A stretch of DNA of 9,532 bases from CAZFYZ01 sp964523735. GTDB taxonomy: Bacteria > Armatimonadota > UBA5829. A program made the translations under genes and the position numbers. Where the stretch lies: assembly GCA_964523735.1 (NCBI GenBank), contig CAZFYZ010000137.1, positions 1 through 9,532 on the forward strand. The letters run 5' to 3'. The stretch's first letter is position 1. Each line of letters opens with the position of its first letter. Under the pieces are notes generated by a model, which did no database searches, had not been told where the DNA came from, and saw nothing but the letters and a program-made list of their open reading frames with translations. Below, piece after piece: positions 1-6,888 of the stretch.

Positions 1-2325
1 ATCACCGGCGATCTCGACACCCTGCAGCTCATCGATGAGCATACCCGCGTGATGACGACCCAGAAAGGGGTCACGGACACGGTCATCTATGATGCTGATG
101 CCGTGCGCGAGCGTTTCGGCCTTGGCCCGGATCAGATGATCGACTTCAAGGGTCTCAAGGGCGACCCTTCCGACAACATCCCAGGGGTGCCGGGTATAGG
201 GGAGAAGACGGCCGCGAACCTGCTGAAGCGATTTGGGACCATAGAGAACCTGCTGGAGCGTGTCTCTGAGCTGCCGGAGGGCAAGGTCAGGAGGACGCTC
301 GAGGAGAACCGGGAGCTTGCTGAGCTCTCGAAGCGGCTTTCGACGATCGTGTGCGACATACCGGGGCAGAGCTTCGATCTGGAGGACTATCGTTTCCAGG
401 AACCCGACCACGACGAACTGCGGGACATGTTCGTGCGGCTCGAGTTCAAGACGATTATGAAGCGGCTGCCGGAAGTCATCGCTGCCGAGGGCAAGAAGGC
501 ACCTGAAGAGCGGGTTGTGCTTGGCGCCTGCAGGCAGATTCAGTCCCAGGCGGAGCTTGCCTCTCTGATCGAGTCTATTCAGCAGGTGGGCGTATGCTCC
601 ATCCAGGTGCATACTGCTGACAGCAAGTCCACGCGCGCTGAGTTGTTGGGGATCAGCTTCTGCACGGGGGTCAATGAGGCCGCGTACGTCGAGGTGATCG
701 ACCCAGCGCGTGAGAACTCCGTGGGCCTGGCGTTCGATTCCAACTTCCGTGCCAGCCTGTCGGAGCTGGCACCGATTCTGTCGAGCGAGAAGATCGTTAA
801 GTCCTGCCACGACCTCAAGCACAACTATGCCGCACTGATGCTGAGAAAAGTCCAACTTGCCGGCGTAAACTTTGACACCATGCTGGCCAGCTATCTGTTG
901 GATGCTACACGCAGCACCTACGCGATCGCCGATCTGGCTTTCGAGCGCCTATCGCTGGAGCTGCCTGGGGAGTTCGCGGGTGCCGAGGCTAGCGAGCCTT
1001 CTGGTGAAGCCTGCGCCGCGATGCCGACTCGGATCTGTGCCGAGGCTGAGGCAATCCTCCGCCTCAAGCCAGCGCTGGAGTCCAAGTTGAGCGAACAGAA
1101 CTTGGACAGGCTGTTCTATGACGTGGAGCTTCCGCTGGCCCCGATTCTGGCACAGATGGAGCTGACAGGCGTAGCTGTTGACGTTCAACAGCTCAGCGCA
1201 TTGTCAGTCGAATTGGCCACCCAGATAGCTGCCGCAGAAGACTCTGTGTACAAGTTGGCTGGGGAGAAGTTTAACATAGGTTCCACCAAGCAGCTTCAGA
1301 CGGTGCTGTTTGAGAAGCTGGGGCTGGTGGCGGGCAAGAAGACCAAGACCGGCTACTCCACGAGTGCGTCGGCGCTTGAGGAAATGGCAGCTGACAACCC
1401 CATCGTGAGTGAGATCCTGCGCTGGCGCGAGCTTACGAAGATCAAGTCTACGTATGCTGATTCACTGCCGAAGCTGATCAACCCAGCGACCGGGCGCATT
1501 CACACCTCGCTCAACCAGGCTGTGACCGCAACAGGCAGGCTGTCGTCGAGCGACCCCAATCTGCAGAACATTCCGATCAGGAATGAGCTTGGCCGGGGGA
1601 TCAGGCGCGCATTTGTGGCCTCTGGTGACAATGTGCTCGTAAGCGCGGACTACTCGCAGATCGAGCTTCGCATACTCGCGCACATAACGAACGACGAGAA
1701 GCTCATCAGCGCTTTCGAGGCCGACGAGGATATTCATCAGGCAACCGCCTGCGTGATCTTCAGCTGCGAACCCGCCGATGTGACTTCGGAGATGCGCCGC
1801 CGTGCCAAGACCGTCAACTTCGCGGTGATCTATGGCATGGCCGATTTCACGCTTGGACGGCAATTGGGTATCTCGACGCATGAGGCGCGGGAGTATATCG
1901 CAACCTACTTCGCAAAGATGCCGGGTGTGAGGACTTACACGGAAGAAACGATCAAGATGGCACGTGAGAAGGGCTATGTGTCCACTCTCTTCGGGCGCCG
2001 CCGGTATGTCCAGGACATCCACAACGCCAACTACAACATCCGCCTCGCCGCCGAACGCGCCGCCGTCAATATGCCGATCCAGGGTACGGCCGCTGATCTG
2101 ATGAAGATGGCGATGATCAAGGTCCATAAGTGCCTGGAGCCCGGGCAGGCTCAGATGCTGCTCCAAGTGCACGACGAACTGCTCTTCGAATGCACACCGT
2201 CTCAGGCCAGCCACGTTGCTTCCATTGCCAGAGAATGCATGTCCGGCGTGCACCCGATGCGCGTCCCGCTCAAGGTCGATGTCAAGGTCGGTAAGAACTG
2301 GGCGGAGATGAGCGAGGTCGAATGA
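1..2325 (+). CDS. polA: DNA polymerase I, 5'-truncated by the window edge
   Basis: Family A DNA polymerase, which fills gaps and removes RNA primers in replication and repair. The reading frame is open from base 1, so the true start lies upstream. The first residues (TGDLDTLQL) belong to the 5' nuclease domain. Its helix-3-turn-helix (KGDPSDNIPGVPGIGEKTA) follows at about 151-210. The middle part has the 3'-5' exonuclease fold, but the DxE position reads SIQVH (about 598-612) and the usual YDxxxL and EDAD-type positions are also changed, so proofreading is probably lost, as in Taq and Bacillus Pol I. The polymerase domain is intact. Motif A is SADYSQIELR (catalytic Asp codon at 1648). Motif B is RRRAKTVNFAVIYG (Lys 1807, Phe 1819, Tyr 1831). 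Motif C is QVHDELLFE (Asp 2173). The protein ends in the usual VKVGKNWAEM followed by SEVE. Motif B has Ala where Gly usually follows the Phe. The downstream gene is 18 bases away and probably cotranscribed. Confidence 0.97.
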   Translation: MTGDLDTLQLIDEHTRVMTTQKGVTDTVIYDADAVRERFGLGPDQMIDFKGLKGDPSDNIPGVPGIGEKTAANLLKRFGTIENLLERVSELPEGKVRRTLEENRELAELSKRLSTIVCDIPGQSFDLEDYRFQEPDHDELRDMFVRLEFKTIMKRLPEVIAAEGKKAPEERVVLGACRQIQSQAELASLIESIQQVGVCSIQVHTADSKSTRAELLGISFCTGVNEAAYVEVIDPARENSVGLAFDSNFRASLSELAPILSSEKIVKSCHDLKHNYAALMLRKVQLAGVNFDTMLASYLLDATRSTYAIADLAFERLSLELPGEFAGAEASEPSGEACAAMPTRICAEAEAILRLKPALESKLSEQNLDRLFYDVELPLAPILAQMELTGVAVDVQQLSALSVELATQIAAAEDSVYKLAGEKFNIGSTKQLQTVLFEKLGLVAGKKTKTGYSTSASALEEMAADNPIVSEILRWRELTKIKSTYADSLPKLINPATGRIHTSLNQAVTATGRLSSSDPNLQNIPIRNELGRGIRRAFVASGDNVLVSADYSQIELRILAHITNDEKLISAFEADEDIHQATACVIFSCEPADVTSEMRRRAKTVNFAVIYGMADFTLGRQLGISTHEAREYIATYFAKMPGVRTYTEETIKMAREKGYVSTLFGRRRYVQDIHNANYNIRLAAERAAVNMPIQGTAADLMKMAMIKVHKCLEPGQAQMLLQVHDELLFECTPSQASHVASIARECMSGVHPMRVPLKVDVKVGKNWAEMSEVE

Positions 2326-2330
2326 CCCGA

Positions 2331-2336
2331 AAGGAG
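2331..2336 (+). promoter_or_regulatory. Ribosome binding site fixing a TTG start
   Basis: AAGGAG lies 7 bases before the TTG at 2344, just after the polA stop. It is the best Shine-Dalgarno match in the junction. It supports the rare TTG codon as the start of the next gene, rather than the ATG at 2322 that overlaps the polA stop in another frame. Confidence 0.7.
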
Positions 2337-2343
2337 AACCGTT

Positions 2344-3219
2344 TTGCTCCATTTCACAGCTGCGCTGATTCTTGTTGCGCTCGTAGTCTTTCTGCTCATT
2401 CGCCGGTCCGCAAGCAGAGGCGCGGATGGATATCCTCGCTCGGCTGGTGTACCAGCTGGGAGGGAGGAGGAGGTCTTCCTTGGACTCCGTCAGTTAGCAT
2501 TCTGCGAGATGAGCCTGAACTCAGTTGCTTCCCTGTTGCCGCAGGAAGACGAGGTTCTCGCCAGCGCGGGACAAGCGATCAGAGAGGGTCGGTATGAAGA
2601 TGCGGCCGCCCAGCTTCAGAGGCCCGAGTTTGGGAACGGCTGCGAGTATCCGATAACTTACTGGTTCATGCTTGCCGCAGCTATGCAACGTCTCGGCCGT
2701 ATACCGGAGGCGATAGATGCAGCAGCAGCCGTCCTTAACCACCCGAGACAGGAATCCAGGGTGCTGCTCCAGGCCTACGCTGTGCTCAGAGAACTCGAAC
2801 AAGAGCCAGCCGGTGGGCAGGCGAATAAGGTAATGGGGGTGGTTATGGAATGGGGTATGCGTGGAGTCGTCATTCTCGTCGCGGGCTATGCGGATGGAGA
2901 CGCGCGCCTTCTGATGAGCAAAGGCATGAACATGATCGGCGAGATGACGCAATACCCTGAGATAGTGCGAGCTTCTCAGAGGCTCTGCGCCGCCGCGAAG
3001 CCCCACGTCTCATCCCTGCCGAGGGATGAATCACGCCAGTTGCCGTCGGACGGAATGGTGCGTTTCTACATTCTTACTCCCGGCGGTGCCCATGTTGCCG
3101 AGGAGTCCGAGCGCGCCTTGCATGGAACGACCAATCCTCTGCACGAACTCTTCGTGCGCACGCACGACGTGCTCACCGGTTTGCGGCACTTGCACGAGTC
3201 GGCGGAGCGCCCTTCGTAA
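2344..3219 (+). CDS. Membrane-anchored protein with TPR-like helices, function unknown
   Basis: I do not recognise a named family. The 291-residue protein starts with one hydrophobic segment (about residues 4-19, FTAALILVALVVFLLI) followed by arginines, which suggests an N-terminal anchor with the rest in the cytoplasm. After a short linker, residues about 69-155 contain two helix pairs spaced like TPR units (AIREGRYEDAAAQL, then MQRLGRIPEAIDAAAAVL), so a protein-binding scaffold is plausible. The C-terminal part (about 165-291) looks like a separate alpha/beta domain, with GVVILVAGYADGDARLLMSKG and later VRFYILTPGG. I see no catalytic signature. The TTG start is chosen for its strong AAGGAG at 7 bases. 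The 18-base gap after polA suggests one transcript. A link to DNA repair is not supported by the sequence itself. A purine-rich GGGAGGGAGG tract (2458-2473) lies in the linker. Confidence 0.8.
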   Translation: MLHFTAALILVALVVFLLIRRSASRGADGYPRSAGVPAGREEEVFLGLRQLAFCEMSLNSVASLLPQEDEVLASAGQAIREGRYEDAAAQLQRPEFGNGCEYPITYWFMLAAAMQRLGRIPEAIDAAAAVLNHPRQESRVLLQAYAVLRELEQEPAGGQANKVMGVVMEWGMRGVVILVAGYADGDARLLMSKGMNMIGEMTQYPEIVRASQRLCAAAKPHVSSLPRDESRQLPSDGMVRFYILTPGGAHVAEESERALHGTTNPLHELFVRTHDVLTGLRHLHESAERPS

Positions 3220-3515
3220 GCGTAACGCGGGCCCCGATGAAAGCCGATGTCGGTTGGGCAGGAGCTGGGCGGAGATGACCAACATCCCCACGATTGCCTA
3301 GTCCCACGTATATCTTCCTCCTCTTCTGTATGACTCGCCTGTGACTGCGTCTCGCGAAAAAAACCTCTACTGTGCGTTTGGCTGAGTCTTTTCTCCGGGT
3401 ATCAATAGCTCAGTTACCGCTTGGTGATGGGCGGCACCAAGACGAAGATGAGCTGGAAGACGGCACAACAGATAGCCGCTATAGCCCAGCAGAGGAAAGA
3501 GGAGCAAAGAGAATA
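3220..3515. other. Spacer of 296 bases between the TPR-like gene and the oxidase gene
   Basis: No convincing long gene lies here. The stretch holds a degraded copy of the polA tail (3234-3278), an A-run at 3357-3363 and a tiny ORF (3427-3516). The oxidase frame is open back to 3372, but that extension has no ribosome binding site and would place about 48 polar residues before the signal peptide, so I treat it as noncoding. I found no clear -35/-10 pair, terminator hairpin or riboswitch, although a promoter for the oxidase is expected here. Confidence 0.5.
3234..3278 (+). repeat. Degraded copy of the 3' end of polA
   Basis: Aligned by eye with polA 2266-2311, about 35 of 45 positions match, including a 14-base perfect block (CTGGGCGGAGATGA at 2298-2311 and 3265-3278) and GATGTC at the collinear place. 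The codons read P-M-K-A-D-V, then after a one-base slip W-A-E-M, against P-L-K-V-D-V-K-V-G-K-N-W-A-E-M in polA. One base is missing between the blocks, so the frame is broken. The intact polA copy lies 953 bases upstream and the TPR-like gene sits between the two. This may be a remnant of a duplication or of an insertion behind polA. Chance similarity is not fully excluded for so short a tract. Confidence 0.45.
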
Positions 3516-3516
3516 G
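3427..3516 (+). CDS. Possible 29-residue leader ORF overlapping the oxidase start
   Basis: An ATG at 3427 opens a 29-codon ORF, MGGTKTKMSWKTAQQIAAIA followed by QQRKEEQRE. It ends at TAG 3514-3516, and the G of that stop is the first base of the oxidase GTG start. The peptide is polar and could form one helix. No strong ribosome binding site precedes it, and the frame is closed upstream by a TAG at 3406. It could couple translation to the oxidase gene or be chance. I do not recognise it. Confidence 0.2.
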   Translation: MGGTKTKMSWKTAQQIAAIAQQRKEEQRE

Positions 3517-5645
3517 TGGAAAACAGGAACCATCGAGTGCCGACGTCACTGATCACGGCAGTGGCCGTGATGATGATCTTGGCCGGTCCGGCCTGGAGCC
3601 AGGCCCCTGGTCAGATCATGATGAACCCCAAGGCGATACCACAGTTTGTGGAGCCAATGCCTAATTTTGCCAATCATCGAGTGGTTGGCAACAACCTGAC
3701 TGTCTCCGCAGAGGAGTTCCAGGAGATGGTTCTCCCGGCCTCGGTCTACGCAGCACTTGCTGTACCCTACAATGCCGGAACCTACGTATGGGGCTACAAC
3801 GTGAACGGCGTGGGAGCATACTATCCTGGCTTCACCGTGGAGGCGGAGCGGGGCGTTCCAACAACCGTGATCTATTCCAACAATCTGCCAGTTTCCGGTT
3901 CGGTCGTTCAGGGGTTGCTTCCAGTTGACCAGACGCTGCACTGGGCCGACCCGTTCATGGAGATGGGATCCATGATGGTCTATGCAGGACCTCCTCCGAT
4001 CGTGCCGCATCTGCACGGCGCCGAAGTGCCATCTGAGTTCGATGGAGGGCCTGACCAGTGGTTCACGCCGGACGGTATGAGGGGCAAAGGCTACAGGTCG
4101 CTCTGGCCTGCTGCAGGCAACGAGGCAGTCTACCAGTATCCGAACGAGCAGGAGCCCACTACGCTTTGGTTCCACGACCATGCCCTTGGCGCGACCCGCC
4201 TCAATGTGTATGCGGGACTAGCCGCCTACTATCTGCTTCGAGACTGGACTCTGGAGCGACCGGACCTGCCTGGTGGGCCTGCTGACACGACTGTGACTGA
4301 GCCCGGACGCGCGATCTTTGCCGACACGACGTATGCTCCTGAACTCGAGCTTGCGATCCAGGACAGAATGTTTGACACCAACGGTCAGCTCTACTTCCCG
4401 AGCGTCGGCATCAATCCGGAGCATCCTTACTGGCTGCCGGAGTTCTTCGGCAACGTGATGCTCGTTAATGGGAAGACCTGGCCCTACCTGAACGTGGAGC
4501 CTCGACGCTATCGATTCAGAGTCCTGGATGGATGCAACGCTCGGTTCTTGAGCATGTGGCTGCAAAATCAGGTGACGGGAATTGTTGGCCCCACCATCTG
4601 GCAGATAGGCAGCGACGGCGGCTTGCTCGATGTCCCTGTTGGACTCACCCGACTGCTTCTCGGTCCCGGCGAGCGAGCCGACGTCATTATAGACTTCTCC
4701 GGCTACGCGGGCCAGACGCTGACTTTGAGGAACGATGCCAAGGCGCCCTTCCCCAAGGGAATGGCTGCCGATCCGCAGACCATCGGCAGGATCATGCAGT
4801 TCCGCGTTGGAACGGCTGTGACAGGCAATGGTGGGATTGACCCGAGCTACAACCCTGCGACCTTGGCGTCGCCTCGATTGTCTCCGACCGTGCCTGTCGT
4901 GCCGGCCGCAGCGACGGTGAAGAGGCAGTTGACCCTAAACGAGGTCATGGGAATGGGTGGCCCACTCGAGGTGCTGGTCAACAACACCAAGTGGTCGGGC
5001 AAGCGCATCACGGGAATGGCTCCGTCCAGCATGGACCATATGTCCGAGCCTATACCAGGTATGACGGCCAATCTTCAGGGCGACTACATGTCCGAGCTTC
5101 CCAAGGTGGGCGCCACAGAGATATGGGAGATCATCAACCTCACGATGGATGCTCACCCAATGCACCTTCACTTGACTCAGTTCCAGCTTATCAACCGGCA
5201 GTCGATCAACCAGAACAAGTACAACAAGGCCTACAATGCCTCTTTCCCAGGCGGTTACGACTTCTCGATGATGATGACGATGCCTGCCGGCTTCTTCCTG
5301 CCCGGCTATGGCCCGCCATTCGACTACAGCACGGCCAACGCCGATGGAGCTCTGGGCGGCAATCCGGCAACGGGACCGTTCCTGCAAGGGCCGGTGAAGC
5401 TTCCATTGGCCGAGGAGCTTGGCTGGAAGGACACGATCAAGGCTTATCCTGGTGAGGTGACTCGTTTGGCAGTAAGGTTCACCAAGCAGGACGGTAATGC
5501 CTACGACTTCGACGCCACAGGCACCACGCCGTTCGCTTTCGATCGGGATGGTGTCCTGGCAGGTGGACCGGGATATGTATGGCACTGCCATATAGTCGAT
5601 CACGAAGATAACGAGATGATGAGACCCTACATCCCCGTGCCTTAG
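3516..5645 (+). CDS. Exported CotA-like multicopper oxidase (laccase family)
   Basis: A multicopper oxidase couples one-electron oxidation of phenols, bilirubin-like compounds or metal ions (Cu+, Mn2+, Fe2+) to reduction of O2 to water. The 709-residue protein begins with a signal peptide (basic start, hydrophobic residues 11-26, likely cleavage near AWSQA at 26-30), so it acts outside the cytoplasmic membrane. All copper ligands are present with CotA spacing: HLHG (H165, H167), WFHDH (H220, H222), HPMHLH (H547, H550, H552) and HCHIVDHEDNEM (H690, C691, H692, H696, M701). Met at 701 is the likely axial type 1 ligand. It is about 200 residues longer than CotA. Two Met-rich patches (residues 501-525, and 585-589 with MMMTM) could bind Cu+ as in CueO. 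The GTG start at 3516 is chosen because AGAGGAG ends 11 bases before it and it begins the signal peptide. The longer frame from 3372 lacks these. No copper genes are adjacent, so the substrate is unknown. Confidence 0.95.
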   Translation: MENRNHRVPTSLITAVAVMMILAGPAWSQAPGQIMMNPKAIPQFVEPMPNFANHRVVGNNLTVSAEEFQEMVLPASVYAALAVPYNAGTYVWGYNVNGVGAYYPGFTVEAERGVPTTVIYSNNLPVSGSVVQGLLPVDQTLHWADPFMEMGSMMVYAGPPPIVPHLHGAEVPSEFDGGPDQWFTPDGMRGKGYRSLWPAAGNEAVYQYPNEQEPTTLWFHDHALGATRLNVYAGLAAYYLLRDWTLERPDLPGGPADTTVTEPGRAIFADTTYAPELELAIQDRMFDTNGQLYFPSVGINPEHPYWLPEFFGNVMLVNGKTWPYLNVEPRRYRFRVLDGCNARFLSMWLQNQVTGIVGPTIWQIGSDGGLLDVPVGLTRLLLGPGERADVIIDFSGYAGQTLTLRNDAKAPFPKGMAADPQTIGRIMQFRVGTAVTGNGGIDPSYNPATLASPRLSPTVPVVPAAATVKRQLTLNEVMGMGGPLEVLVNNTKWSGKRITGMAPSSMDHMSEPIPGMTANLQGDYMSELPKVGATEIWEIINLTMDAHPMHLHLTQFQLINRQSINQNKYNKAYNASFPGGYDFSMMMTMPAGFFLPGYGPPFDYSTANADGALGGNPATGPFLQGPVKLPLAEELGWKDTIKAYPGEVTRLAVRFTKQDGNAYDFDATGTTPFAFDRDGVLAGGPGYVWHCHIVDHEDNEMMRPYIPVP

Positions 5646-5674
5646 CATCAGGCACAGCTGAACACCAACAAGAC

Positions 5675-5708
5675 GGGAGGCGGCGCGTGTGCCGCCTCCC
5701 TCTTCTTT
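5675..5708 (+). terminator. Rho-independent terminator of the oxidase gene
   Basis: A perfect 10-base-pair GC-rich stem (GGGAGGCGGC at 5675-5684, GCCGCCTCCC at 5691-5700) with a 6-base loop is followed by TCTTCTTT. It begins 29 bases after the oxidase stop. Read on the other strand, the tail after the stem (GTCTTGTT) is less T-rich, so it may also serve weakly for the leftward gene ending at 5757. Confidence 0.9.
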
Positions 5709-5756
5709 CGGATCAGCTACAGCGGGATGTGAAGGCTAGAACGGCGTAGATGAGCC

Positions 5757-6221
5757 CTATCGGGTAGCAGGCGCGGGCATGTAGCCTTGCACTGCGTCGT
5801 CCCATTGCCAATAGTGCCTGTCGCGAACGTGTTTCTCGACGAGCGCCTTCCTTGCGACAGGCGTGGGAAGTGCTTTCAGTATGGCTATGGCGCGTCTGTC
5901 CCGGGCGGGAGTCAAGGGGCAACACGTGCAGGGTTCACCGTTGACCCTGTTCAAACCGGCATTCACTTGCCAAGTACTAACGAACCTGTGTTTGTGGCCT
6001 GGCTCAACGTTCTTCCTCCAGTAGCGAGTCAGTTCTCCCTCGTGGACTCCACCCGGCAACTGAACGAAGAAGACCCAATGACGCGTGGTCTGAGCATAGC
6101 AGTAGGGGCAGTAGTACTTGGTGTAGCTTCCCCACGGTCTGGCAATGAGCACAGCCAGAGCTACCACCGCCACCACGCCGAACAGGACATATCTGAAGAC
6201 CTTGCCGTTCGTGCGCCTCAT
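5757..6221 (-). CDS. Small single-pass membrane protein with CPYC and CTCC motifs, function unknown
   Basis: The 154-residue protein has a basic start (MRRTNGK), one transmembrane segment (about residues 9-27, FRYVLFGVVAVVALAVLIA) and a soluble C-terminal part. That part holds YYCPYC (C38, C41), a HKH pair (76-78) and CTCC (C98, C100, C101), an arrangement that could bind one metal ion or form disulfides. The layout (membrane anchor, Cys pair, then ExELTRYWR and HKHRFV) resembles short anchored hypothetical proteins I recall from planctomycete-like genomes, but I cannot name a family. The start at 6221 is chosen because GGAGGG lies 5 bases upstream. An in-frame TTG at 6254 would add 11 residues without such a site. 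It is divergent from the HNH gene and convergent with the oxidase gene. If the soluble part is outside the membrane, the cysteines may be redox-active. Confidence 0.75.
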   Translation of the reverse strand: MRRTNGKVFRYVLFGVVAVVALAVLIARPWGSYTKYYCPYCYAQTTRHWVFFVQLPGGVHEGELTRYWRKNVEPGHKHRFVSTWQVNAGLNRVNGEPCTCCPLTPARDRRAIAILKALPTPVARKALVEKHVRDRHYWQWDDAVQGYMPAPATR

Positions 6222-6316
6222 AGTGACCCTCCATACGAAACTACTTGGTATCAACGCTCGCCAGGTGGCATAAGTTACTTGGACTTGATTCTATAACGAC
6301 GACCGGAGCCACCGCA
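6222..6316. promoter_or_regulatory. Shared divergent promoter region
   Basis: These 95 bases separate the starts of two divergent genes, so both promoters should lie here. A TATAAC at 6292-6297 could be a -10 box for the rightward gene, but no good -35 lies at the right distance. On the other strand a TTGATA is present without a well-spaced -10. I cannot assign the promoters firmly. Confidence 0.4.
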
Positions 6317-6865
6317 ATGATCCAGCCTCTTGAGTATTACACGAATCGACGGGAAGATGATCTATCGCCATGCCCTCCATCGAACGGGAGCAGCCGCACA
6401 GGCTATGGCAGAGATGCGGTCGCGTATTGGAAAGCCAGCTCCTGTGCTTACTGTGGCTGCGAGCTGATCGATGACTACGAGTCGTGGCTGCACCTTTCGG
6501 TAGATCACGTCGTGCCCGTCTGCGTGCTCAAGACCTGGGGCACGCAATACGCGAACTGGATCGGCTGCCGTGGGAACGTCGTTCCCTGCTGCAGGGCCTG
6601 CAACGAGTTCCTGAATGGGTACCGAGTCACAGCGAAAGCGCCGAAGGATGAGGAGGCGTTCATCGCTCTTCGCAATCGCGTCCTGCGGCAGAAACGGGAC
6701 CGTGCGCTCAAAAGGCATGAGCAGGAGAAGCTAAGCTACGAGCAGTTGCGGCGGGTCGATGCGGCTGCCTCAACGTCGATGCCCACCGGGTCGGACCCGA
6801 TCGCTCAGCGGATCACGCGTTCGCGGATCGCTCGTCTTCCTTCTGACGTGAGCTTCCGATGCTGA
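6317..6865 (+). CDS. HNH endonuclease family protein
   Basis: The 182-residue protein has a central HNH (beta-beta-alpha-metal) nuclease domain with structural zinc cysteines. CAYCG (C43, C46) opens it, SVDHVVPV carries the first catalytic His (H64), and GNVVPCCRACNEFLNG supplies a central Asn (N87), the second Cys pair (C92, C95) and the last motif residue (N96). Such enzymes cut DNA with one metal ion; the target here is unknown. The C-terminal part (residues 112-165) is charged and helical, with many Arg, Lys and Glu, and may bind DNA. The start at 6317 has GGAG 8 bases upstream. The in-frame extension back to 6245 would run through the divergent promoter region. No methyltransferase, capsid or terminase gene is adjacent, so it could be a lone nuclease, a restriction remnant or a mobile gene. 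It converges on the dGTPase gene with 23 bases between the stops. Confidence 0.88.
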   Translation: MIQPLEYYTNRREDDLSPCPPSNGSSRTGYGRDAVAYWKASSCAYCGCELIDDYESWLHLSVDHVVPVCVLKTWGTQYANWIGCRGNVVPCCRACNEFLNGYRVTAKAPKDEEAFIALRNRVLRQKRDRALKRHEQEKLSYEQLRRVDAAASTSMPTGSDPIAQRITRSRIARLPSDVSFRC

Positions 6866-6888
6866 CCTTGTTGGCGCCAGCTGAAGGC

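Noticed and set aside
1462..2352. Open frame of 296 codons on the - strand
   Set aside because: It lies opposite the polA polymerase domain, whose + strand motifs A, B and C are unmistakable. The antisense protein is rich in His, Arg and Asp and matches no fold I know.
2458..2473. Purine-rich GGGAGGGAGGAGGAGG tract as a regulatory or G4 element
   Set aside because: Only two of its G-runs reach three bases, and it encodes a plain Gly/Arg/Glu linker in a well-supported gene, so nothing beyond coding is needed to explain it.
2322..2597. ATG overlapping the polA stop (ATGA) with a 91-codon frame
   Set aside because: The overlap looks like translational coupling, but the product is Ser/Arg/Cys/Gly-rich without structure. 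The AAGGAG at 2331-2336 lies inside this frame and instead serves the TTG at 2344.
3372..3515. N-terminal extension of the oxidase from a GTG at 3372
   Set aside because: It has no ribosome binding site, is highly polar, and would bury the signal peptide about 48 residues inside the protein.
3546..4181. Open frame of 211 codons on the - strand
   Set aside because: It is the antisense of the oxidase N-terminal half, which has conserved copper motifs on the + strand. The composition (His, Arg, Val) is typical of a shadow frame.
4935..5648. Open frame of 237 codons on the - strand
   Set aside because: It is the antisense of the oxidase C-terminal half, including the HCH copper motif. It is not protein-like.
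5787..6296. Open frame of 169 codons on the + strand
   Set aside because: It is opposite the small membrane protein, which has a ribosome binding site, a transmembrane segment and Cys motifs. The + strand product shows no domain.
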